From Roseiarcus sp963741405 (lineage in GTDB: Bacteria > Pseudomonadota > Alphaproteobacteria > Rhizobiales > Beijerinckiaceae): a stretch of DNA of 64,000 nt. The position numbers and the translations under genes were made by a program. Below are positions 54,060-61,824 of the stretch, in pieces. The DNA is taken from contig CAVUHX010000046.1 of the NCBI GenBank assembly GCA_963741405.1, forward strand, positions 29,104 through 93,103. Direction: 5' to 3'. Every line of letters begins with the position of its first letter. Position 1 is the first letter of the stretch. A model generated the notes under the pieces. The model made no database searches. It was not told the origin of the DNA and saw only the letters and a program-made list of their open reading frames with translations.

Positions 54060-54482
54060 CTACTCGGCTTTCGCCCTTCCCCGCCCCCGTGTATGCGGTT
54101 CTTCTTCGGCCGACAGTCTCTTGGCAATCTCCGTCAGTTCGACGACCCGCTGCGACAGGACGTCGATGTCCTTGCGGCTCGGCACGCTGAGGCTGTTCAG
54201 CGCCCGCGCGACCCGGTCCTCGAACACCTGCTCGAGCTTGTCCCAGGTTCCGCTCGCCTTGGCTCTCACTTCGGCGATACGCTCGTCGGCAGCGGTCTTG
54301 GTCCGCTCCTGCACCTTCTCGCCCTCGGCGACCAGCGCTTCGAACATTTTGGCGCCCTCCTGCTGAGCCTTGGAGAACGCCCCCAAGCCAGCGAGCCAGA
54401 TCTGGGTGGCGGACTCTCTCACCTTGACAGCCAGTTGGTTTTCCGTCGCCTCACTGGCGAGTTCTTTCAGTTTCTTTGGCAT
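54060..54482 (-). CDS. phasin family granule-associated protein
   Basis: A helical, charged, about 140-residue protein of the polyhydroxyalkanoate granule-associated (PhaI/PhaF) type: QIWLAGLGAFSKAQQEGAKM followed by FEALVAEGEKVQERTKTAAD. ATG 54482 is preferred because GAGG lies 6 bases upstream; ATG 54488 sits directly on that site. The end RGRGRAKAE is basic and could touch DNA. It heads the minus-strand cluster, divergent from the double-SDR gene. Confidence 0.87.
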   Translation of the reverse strand: MPKKLKELASEATENQLAVKVRESATQIWLAGLGAFSKAQQEGAKMFEALVAEGEKVQERTKTAADERIAEVRAKASGTWDKLEQVFEDRVARALNSLSVPSRKDIDVLSQRVVELTEIAKRLSAEEEPHTRGRGRAKAE

Positions 54483-54629
54483 GACCATCCTCGTTTCGGT
54501 CTCAGCGGCCAAGCCGCCTTTCTACGACGCGGATAAAAGCATAAGATTTTAGAATTCGCTGCCCAAAGTTCTAGGCGGATGATTCTAGACTTATCAGCTA
54601 AGAAAACGATCGAGGGAAAGGAAAGGCTC

Positions 54630-56615
54630 ATGGGTGCGTTTGTAACGGGGGGAACGGGGTTTATCGGCAGGCGGCTTATCCGGCGGCTGCTCGAGCGCGG
54701 CAGTGAGCCTGTTTACGTTCTTGTCTATCAGCCGACGGCGGAGCTGGGTGAGACCCTGAAAGAGTTCTGGGGCGCCGGCGCCGACCGCGTGACGATGATC
54801 GAGGGCGATATCTCGAAGGCCGATCTCGGCGTTGCGGCCAAGGACGTCCGCAAGCTCAAGGGAAAGATCGACCATTTCTTCCATCTCGCCGCGGTCTACG
54901 ACCTCAAGGCGCCTCCCCAGCAGGTGGTGACCGCCAATGTCGCGGGCGTCGCCAACGCCCTCGCTTTCGCCAAGGCGGTCAAGGCGGGTTGCTTCCATCA
55001 CGTGAGCTCGATCGCGGCGGCCGGTCTGTACGACGGCGTCTTTCGCGAGGACATGTTCGAGGAGGCGCGCGGACTCGAGCATCCGTACTACTCCTCGAAG
55101 CACAAGGGCGAAGGCCTGGTGCGGGCGGAGAAAGCGATCCCCTGGAGGATCTATCGTCCGGGCATCGTCGTCGGCGACTCGAGGACCGGCGAAATCGACA
55201 AGATCGACGGCCCCTACTATTTCTTCAAGCTCATCCAGAAGCTGCGCGACGTCGTGCCGTCCTGGGTTCCGATGATCGGCATCGAGGGCGGCCGGATCAA
55301 TGTCGTGCCTGTCGACTTCATCGTCGCCGCGATCGACCACCTTGCCCATCTCGACGGGCTCGACGGCCGCGCTTTCCACCTGACCGATCCCAATCCGATG
55401 CGCGTGGGCGACATGCTGAACGTCCTGGCCAAAGCGGCGCACGCGCCGCCTTTCACTGTCAGAATTAACGCAAATTTGTTCGGTTTTGCACCTCCGGCGC
55501 TGAGGCGCGGCCTGATGGCGCTGACGCCGTTCCGCCGCATGCGCAAGATGATGATGAAGGAGCTCGGCCTGCCGGACGACGTCTTCATGTTCGTCAACTA
55601 TCCCACCCGCTTCGACAGCCGCGAGACGCAGAAGTTGCTCCGTCCAGCCGGAATCACAGTCCCCGCATTCGAGGACTATGCCTGGCGGCTCTGGGACTAC
55701 TGGGAACGCAACCTCGATCCCGCCCTGTTCGTCGACCGGTCCCTGCGTGGCGCAGTCGCCGGCAAGCGCGTTCTCGTGACGGGCGGCTCCGCCGGCATCG
55801 GCAAGGCGATCGCGCTCAGGCTCGCCCAGGCCGGCGCGAAGACGCTGATCGTGGCCCGGGACAAGGAAAAGCTCGACCTGACGCGCGACGAATTCTCCGT
55901 CCAGGGCCTCGAGGTCGAGGCCTACAGCGCCGACGTTTCGGACCCGGCGCAGTGCGCCGAGTTCATTCAGCAGATATTGAGCGAGCACGGCGGGATCGAC
56001 ATTCTTGTCAACAATGCCGGACGCTCAATTCGGCGCTCCGTCGAGAATACCTACGACCGCCTTCATGATCTCGAACGGCTGATGAGTCTCAACTACCTCG
56101 CCGCGGTCCAGCTCGCGATGGGCTTCCTGCCTGGCATGGCGGAGCGGGGGAGCGGCCACGTTGTCAACGTCTCGTCTCTCAGCGTGCTCGTGAGGGCGCC
56201 GCGTTTCTCGGGATACGTGGCCTCCAAGGCGGCGCTCGAAGCCTGGTCGGACTGCGCGGCGAGCGAGTTTCTCGATCGTGGGGTGGCGTTCACCAACATC
56301 AATATGCCCATCGTGCGCACTGAGATGATTGCGCCGACAAAGTTCTACGAACATGTGCCGACGCTCGACCCCGACGAGGCGGCGGAACTCTTGGTCGAGG
56401 CGCTCATCCATCGCCAGCCTCGCGTCGCCACCCGGCTCGGTCGGTTCGGCCAGATGGTGCACGCTCTCGTTCCGAACATGCTCCTGGTGGTGATGAACAC
56501 CGCGTTCCGCATGTTTCCGGAAAGCGCCGCCGCAAGCGGAACCAAGGAAGGCGAGGTCGCCCCGAATGCCGACCAGATCGCTTTCACTCAACTGCTCAAG
56601 GGGCTGCACATTTGA
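54630..56615 (+). CDS. fusion of extended and classical short-chain dehydrogenases
   Basis: A 661-residue two-domain protein; ATG 54630 has AAAGGAAAGG upstream. Residues 1-360 form an extended SDR/male-sterility-like domain: MGAFVTGGTGFIGRRLIRRL (TGxxGxxG) and YYSSKHKGEGLVRAE (YxxxK). Residues from about 375 form a classical SDR: RVLVTGGSAGIGKAIALRL, DILVNNAGRSIRRSVENTYD, SSLSVLVRAPRFSGYVASKA (Ser and YxxxK). Proteins of this shape are annotated as fatty acyl-CoA or aldehyde reductases in lipid clusters. Conversion of acyl-CoA to alcohol is plausible but unproven. It is followed by a fatty acyl-CoA ligase 19 bp later. Confidence 0.88.
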   Translation: MGAFVTGGTGFIGRRLIRRLLERGSEPVYVLVYQPTAELGETLKEFWGAGADRVTMIEGDISKADLGVAAKDVRKLKGKIDHFFHLAAVYDLKAPPQQVVTANVAGVANALAFAKAVKAGCFHHVSSIAAAGLYDGVFREDMFEEARGLEHPYYSSKHKGEGLVRAEKAIPWRIYRPGIVVGDSRTGEIDKIDGPYYFFKLIQKLRDVVPSWVPMIGIEGGRINVVPVDFIVAAIDHLAHLDGLDGRAFHLTDPNPMRVGDMLNVLAKAAHAPPFTVRINANLFGFAPPALRRGLMALTPFRRMRKMMMKELGLPDDVFMFVNYPTRFDSRETQKLLRPAGITVPAFEDYAWRLWDYWERNLDPALFVDRSLRGAVAGKRVLVTGGSAGIGKAIALRLAQAGAKTLIVARDKEKLDLTRDEFSVQGLEVEAYSADVSDPAQCAEFIQQILSEHGGIDILVNNAGRSIRRSVENTYDRLHDLERLMSLNYLAAVQLAMGFLPGMAERGSGHVVNVSSLSVLVRAPRFSGYVASKAALEAWSDCAASEFLDRGVAFTNINMPIVRTEMIAPTKFYEHVPTLDPDEAAELLVEALIHRQPRVATRLGRFGQMVHALVPNMLLVVMNTAFRMFPESAAASGTKEGEVAPNADQIAFTQLLKGLHI

Positions 56616-56634
56616 TAGGTGAAGTGAGGAAAAG

Positions 56635-58314
56635 ATGGAACGGATCTGGCTGAAGTCCTATCCCGAGGGCGTCCCGGCCGACATCAATCCGACCGCCTAT
56701 GCCTCGATCGGCGATTTCTTCGCCGCGAACGTTGAACGTTATCGCGACCGAACCGCCTACATCTGCCTGGGTCGAACGATGTCGTACCGCGAGCTCGAGC
56801 GCCTGTCGCGGGCGTTTGCGAGCTATCTGCAGAATGTCGCGCGCCTGCCGCGCGGCGCGCGCGTCGCGCTGATGATGCCGAACCTGCTGCAATATCCGGT
56901 CGCGCTCTTCGGAGCGCTGCGCGCAGGCTATGTGGTCGTCAACTGCAACCCGCTTTACTCGCCGCGCGAACTGCACCATCAGCTCGCGGATTCCGGCGCC
57001 GAAGCGATCGTCGTCGTCGAAAACTTCGCTCAGACGCTCGAGAAGTCGATCGACGGCACGCAGGTGCGCGTCGTCGTGGTTGCGTCCGTCGGCGATCTTC
57101 TCGGAGGCTTGAAGGGGAGGCTGGTCAACTTCGCGCTTCGCCATATCCGGCACGCCGTTCCCGCCTGGCGCCTGCCGCAAGCGACGCCGTTCAAGCAGGC
57201 GCTTTCGCTCGGCCGAAAGGACTCGGTCGAGTTCCCGCCGGTCCAGCCCGAGGACGTCGCGTTCCTCCAGTACACCGGCGGCACCACGGGCGTTCCCAAG
57301 GGCGCCATGCTCACCCACCGCAACATGATAGCCAACCTGCAGCAGGTCCACACCTGGATCGCCCCGGTGCTTCGAGCCTCCGAGGAAGTGTTCGTGACGG
57401 CGCTGCCGCTCTACCATGTGTTCGCCCTGACGGTGAACTGCTTCGTGCCGCTGATGGTCGGCGCGAACAATCTGCTGATCCCCGATCCGCGCGACATCAA
57501 GGGATTCGTCAAGATCCTCGGGCGCACGCCCTTCACCGTGATCAGCGGAGTCAATACGCTGTTCAACACGCTGCTCAGCGACCCGGACTTCCTGCGGCTC
57601 GACTTTTCGCGCCTCCATCCGGCGGTCGCGGGCGGCATGGCGCTGCAGCGGGCGGTGGCGGAGCGCTGGAAGGCAGTGACCGGCAAGCCGGTCGTCGAGG
57701 GTTACGGGCTGACAGAGACGTCGCCGATCGTGGCGGTCAACCCGCTCACCATCGACGGCTACACCGGCGCAATCGGCCTGCCGATGCCGTCGACCGACCT
57801 CGCCATTCGCGACATGGAGGGACGCGACGTCGCTTTGGGCGAACCGGGCGAGCTTTGCGTCAGAGGCCCGCAAGTGATGGCGGGCTATTGGAACAGGCCG
57901 GACGAAACGGCCAAGGTGATGACCGTCGACGGCTATCTGCGCACGGGCGACATCGCCCGTGTCGACGAGCGCGGCTACGTCTACATCGTCGACCGGCAGA
58001 AGGACATGATCATCGTCTCCGGCTTCAACGTCTATCCGAACGAGATCGAAGACGTGGTGATGACCCATCCCGGCGTGCACGAGGTCGGCGTGGTCGGCGT
58101 GCCGGACGTGAAATCGGGCGAGGCGGTGAAGATCGTCGTGGTGCGCAAGGACGAAAAGCTGACCGACGCGGAGATCATCGCCCACTGCCGGCAGTATCTG
58201 ACCGGGTACAAGACGCCGCGCCATGTCGAGTTTCGCGAGACCTTGCCGCGCACGCCGATCGGAAAGATCCTGCGCCGGGAGTTGCGTGAGAAGGTCGAGC
58301 CGAAAGGCGAGTGA
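56635..58314 (+). CDS. fadD: long-chain fatty acid-CoA ligase
   Basis: A 559-residue AMP-forming ligase that activates fatty acids with CoA. The P-loop is LQYTGGTTGVPKGAMLTHRN (near residue 212), then EGYGLTETSPIVAVNP, the hinge GYLRTGDIARVDERGYVYIV and DRQKDMIIVSGFNVYPNEIE, and the catalytic Lys of PRTPIGKILRREL at the end. Together with the preceding double SDR it could supply and reduce acyl-CoA. Confidence 0.93.
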   Translation: MERIWLKSYPEGVPADINPTAYASIGDFFAANVERYRDRTAYICLGRTMSYRELERLSRAFASYLQNVARLPRGARVALMMPNLLQYPVALFGALRAGYVVVNCNPLYSPRELHHQLADSGAEAIVVVENFAQTLEKSIDGTQVRVVVVASVGDLLGGLKGRLVNFALRHIRHAVPAWRLPQATPFKQALSLGRKDSVEFPPVQPEDVAFLQYTGGTTGVPKGAMLTHRNMIANLQQVHTWIAPVLRASEEVFVTALPLYHVFALTVNCFVPLMVGANNLLIPDPRDIKGFVKILGRTPFTVISGVNTLFNTLLSDPDFLRLDFSRLHPAVAGGMALQRAVAERWKAVTGKPVVEGYGLTETSPIVAVNPLTIDGYTGAIGLPMPSTDLAIRDMEGRDVALGEPGELCVRGPQVMAGYWNRPDETAKVMTVDGYLRTGDIARVDERGYVYIVDRQKDMIIVSGFNVYPNEIEDVVMTHPGVHEVGVVGVPDVKSGEAVKIVVVRKDEKLTDAEIIAHCRQYLTGYKTPRHVEFRETLPRTPIGKILRRELREKVEPKGE

Positions 58315-58333
58315 CGCGGCAGGGCGGTGAAGT

Positions 58334-59284
58334 TCACGGCGCGCTTGCCTCGTTGAGCGCGGCCATGTCCGCCTCCGACAGCGAAAGCTCGGTCGCGCGA
58401 ATGAGGCTGTCGGCCTGCTCGACCGTGGTTGCGCTGGCGATCGGCGCCGTCACCCCGGGGCGCGCGATCACCCAGGCGAGGGCGACCTCGGCCGGCCTCG
58501 CCTGGTGACGCGAGGCGACGTCTTCGAGCGCGTCGAGAATGCGAAAGCCGCGCGGGTTCAGATAGCCCTTCACAGCGCCGCCGCGCGGGCTCTTGGTCAG
58601 GTCCTCCGGACTGCGGTACTTGCCCGACAGGAATCCCTTCGCCAGGCTGATATAGGTGATGACGCCGATGTCCTCGCGCCGGCAGATGTCGGCGAGGCCT
58701 CCCTCGAACCCGGCCCGATCGACGAGATTGTATTCCGGCTGCAGAACTTCGTAGCGCGGCAGCCCGTGCTCCCTTGCCACTGCGATTGCGGATTCGAGCA
58801 GCGCGATGGTGAGATTGGAGGCGCCGCACCAGCGGATCTTTCCCTTCTCGATCAGCCTCTGATAGGCGCCGAGCGTCTCCGAGAACGGCGTCGCCATGTC
58901 GGGAAAATGCGACAGGTAGAGATCGATGACGTCGCTCTGCAGGCGCCCGAGCGACGCCTCGACCGCCTCCTCGATATAACGCGCCGAAAGGCCCTCCTTG
59001 CCTTTGCCCATCGGCGAGCCGACCTTGGTGACGACGATCATCCGGCTGCGGTTTCCGCGCGCCTTCATCCACTCGCCGATGATCGTCTCGGATTCGCCGC
59101 CCTTGTTGCCCGGCGCCCAGGACGAATAGGCGTCGGCCGTGTCGATCGCGTTGAGGCCGGCCCCCGCGAACCGGTCGAGCACCTTGAACGACGCCGCCTT
59201 GTCGGCCGTCCAGCCGAACACGTTTCCTCCGAGAACCAACGGCGCGATCCGGAGGTCGGTCCGGCCGAGGCGGCGCTTCTCCAT
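58334..59284 (-). CDS. aldo/keto reductase
   Basis: A 316-residue NADPH-dependent oxidoreductase starting MEKRRLGRTDLRIAPLVLGG at 59284. Catalytic Asp and Tyr in AIDTADAYSSWAPGNKGG, Lys in MIVVTKVGSPMGKG and His in DLYLSHFPDMATPF; the C-terminal cofactor-binding region ARPGVTAPIASATTVEQADS is present. It belongs to the Tas/YhdN-like branch. The substrate is unknown. It is convergent with fadD. Confidence 0.92.
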   Translation of the reverse strand: MEKRRLGRTDLRIAPLVLGGNVFGWTADKAASFKVLDRFAGAGLNAIDTADAYSSWAPGNKGGESETIIGEWMKARGNRSRMIVVTKVGSPMGKGKEGLSARYIEEAVEASLGRLQSDVIDLYLSHFPDMATPFSETLGAYQRLIEKGKIRWCGASNLTIALLESAIAVAREHGLPRYEVLQPEYNLVDRAGFEGGLADICRREDIGVITYISLAKGFLSGKYRSPEDLTKSPRGGAVKGYLNPRGFRILDALEDVASRHQARPAEVALAWVIARPGVTAPIASATTVEQADSLIRATELSLSEADMAALNEASAP

Positions 59285-60059
59285 TCGTTTTCTCTCCCGT
59301 TTGAGGCAAGTGTAGCCCAAAGCGCGCGTGGGCGAAACGCCTCCGGCGCCCGCGCGGTTTCGGGCGCAGATTGAGCATTTTCAAGAGGTTGCAATGACAT
59401 TTCCGGGCGGTGCGCGCTTTGCCGGCCTTCGCGGAGCCTTATCGGAGAAGGCGCCGCAGGCGAGTCTTGCGAACCCTTCGCCGGGAGCGCCAATTCCGGG
59501 CCCGGATCGAGCGTTTTCAATGCTTTGCGATGCGATCTGCGGGCCGCTGCGCATGGCCCAGGCGGGGTTGGCGCCATCGCGGCGCCGAGCGATTTCAACG
59601 CTTTGCGGCGGTTTTTGCCGACGATTGGGGCCGCGAAGGTTATTCTTGCAACCGGCCGCCTCGCCACTCGCTGCACTGCGAACGCTTTCATGAGCAAAAT
59701 ACCGTCAGCGGGTTCGTCTCGGGGCCGGGATCTCGCCGGTTCCGGGCTCGACCTCGCAGGCGCGCTTGTCCGCACCCGCTTTTCAGGTTTCCGGCAGATG
59801 GAGGTCAGCATATTTAGCAACATTATCAATATGTTATATATCCGGTTGAGTGTCTCGAACATAACATGAACATACATGGGAAGCAAGAAAACTCTCTGTC
59901 CCGACTCTGCGCGACGCGGGCACGCTCGAGGCGAGCTCATTTCCGGCACAGCGGGGCAGGTCAACTACGGGTAAAACCGCGCCTTCGCTTTTGTGATTGG
60001 CGCGGCCGCGCCGTTTTCCCCTATGAAGGCGGGTCCGATTCCTCCCCCACGAAACGCCG
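59285..60059. other. 775-bp gap without a gene, with imperfect repeats
   Basis: No coding frame with family character is seen on either strand. The region holds a short repeat family (listed separately) and, from about 59800 to 59870, an AT-rich stretch. Confidence 0.55.
59370..59695 (-). repeat. imperfect tandem-spaced repeat family
   Basis: Four related units of roughly 25 bp, spaced about 80-130 bp: near 59373 (TGAGCATTTTCAAGAGGTTG), near 59507 (CGAGCGTTTTCAATGCTTTG), near 59587 (GAGCGATTTCAACGCTTTGC) and a weaker one near 59677 (GCGAACGCTTTCATGAGC). On the minus strand the two best units would read RKALKTL and RKALKSL. The flanking sequence between units does not repeat well. Confidence 0.5.
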
Positions 60060-61515
60060 ATGTCCGCCCTCACGACGCACCGTCCGCTCGTCCTCGCCGC
60101 CGTCATGGCGGCGAATTTCATGATCGCCATCGAGGCGACCATCGTCTCGACCGCCATGCCGCAGATCGTCGCCCAGCTCGGCGGCCTCGAGCTCTACAGC
60201 TGGGTGTTCGCGGCCTTCCTCCTGACCCAGACCGCCACCACCGTGGTGTTCGGCAAGCTGTCGGATCTCAGGGGCCGCAAGGTCGTCATCCTGTCGGGGA
60301 TCGGGATCTTTCTTCTGGGCTCGATCCTGTGCGGCTTCGCCTGGTCGATGCCGTCCCTGATCGTCTTCCGCCTCGTCCAGGGCATCGGCGCGGGCGCCGT
60401 CCAGCCGGTCGCGATGACCATCGTCGGCGACCTCTATTCCGTCCACGAGCGCGGCAAGATCCAGGGCTGGCTCGCGAGCGTCTGGGCGGTCTCGGCCATC
60501 CTCGGCCCGCTGGTCGGCGGCCTGATCATCCAGTTCTGGTCCTGGGCGTGGATCTTCTGGATGAACCTGCCGATCGGCCTTCTCGCCTCGGCCGGCTTCT
60601 GGTTCTACCTGCACGAGAAGAAGTCGGAGGCGCGCGGGACGATCGATCACCTGAGCGCCGGCGTCTTCACCATCGCCATCGCCGCGATCATGGCGGACCT
60701 GACCGCGCTCTCGACCGCGAACCGGACCGAGATCTCCATCATCACCGCCATCGCCGTCGCGGCCGTGGTCGCCTTCGTGTTCCAGGAGCGCCGCTCGCCC
60801 GAGCCGATGATCTCGCTCGAACTCTGGGGCCGGCGGCCGATCGCCGCGGTCAACGCTTCGTCGCTGTTCGCCGGCATGGCGATGATCGGGCTCACGACCT
60901 TCCTGCCTGTCTTCGTCCAGGGGGTGATGCAGAAGCCGCCGCTCATCGCCGGATTCGCGCTGTCGGCCATGGTGCTCGGCTGGCCGATCGGCGCGACGCT
61001 GTCGCCCCGGCTGTGGATCCGCTTCGGCGTCCGGACGATCCTGCGGACGGGCGCGGCGCTGATTCCGGTCGGCGCGCTGGTCTTCGTCTTCCTGCGGCCG
61101 GAAACGTCGCCCGTTGTCGCGGGCGTGGGGTCGGCGATCGTCGGCTTCGGCATGGGGCTGTCGAGCAGCGCCTCGATCGTGCTGATCCAGGAGATCGTCG
61201 ACTGGTCGGAGCGGGGCAGCGTCACCGCCTCCTATCTGTTCGCCCGGACGCTCGGCAGCACGTTCGGCGCGACCGTGTTCGGCGCGGTGCTGAACATCGG
61301 CCTCGCCCGCTCGAGCCTCGGGCGCGGTGACCTCGGACGAGCTTCGGCGGCTGCTCGAGGGCGGCGCGGCGGCCAATCCCGCGCTCAAAGAGGCGCTCGA
61401 AGCCGCGCTCCACGTCACCTTCGTGTCGATGTTCGTGGTCGCCCTGCTGGTCGCGCTGACCGCGGCGCTGGTGCCCAAGGTCGTGTTCGCCGCCCGGCGC
61501 GCGCTGGCGGAATAG
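60060..61515 (+). pseudogene. MFS exporter (DHA2-like), one frameshift near the 3' end
   Basis: A fourteen-segment drug:H+ antiporter type: FMIAIEATIVSTAMPQIVAQ, VVFGKLSDLRGRKVVILSGI and GWLASVWAVSAILGPLVGGL are the family motifs. The frame holds to VFGAVLNIGLARSSLG, then needs a shift: VTSDELRRLLEGGAAANPAL and the last membrane segment SMFVVALLVALTAALVP are in the next frame, ending at 61515. The span is 1456 bases, 3 x 485 + 1; one extra G in the GGG at 61320-61322 explains it (SSLGAVTSDELRR). About 85 percent of the protein would still be made. Confidence 0.87.
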
Positions 61516-61824
61516 GCGGCGGACCCGGCCGGCCTGTCGCCCTTTGTAGGGATGCGAATCCTACGCTTGGCGCCCGCCATCGCCGATAGGTGCGACGGCC
61601 GCTGTCGACCCTTGCTGTCCTTCCCGATCGGCCCAGTACGGGCGGAGAAAACCAGATAGTGGGAGTAGGCTGAACGCGTAGGTTGCACAGTAGCGGCCAT
61701 TCGCCGACCGTGTGTTGCGAACGGGTCGAACCGACCCAAAAGTGACGATTGCAGCAACGCGCAAGTGGCCGAACGTAAGAGATGTTTACCTCGAACGTCA
61801 TTCGGCTGAAATTGATGATCCGGA
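61516..61824. other. 309-bp gap, nothing recognised
   Basis: No gene or structured RNA seen between the MFS gene and the end of the decayed gene at 61825. Confidence 0.45.

Noticed and set aside
60021..61757. A 578-codon open frame on the minus strand
   Set aside because: Antisense to the MFS gene; rich in Arg, Asp and Gly as typical for shadow frames.
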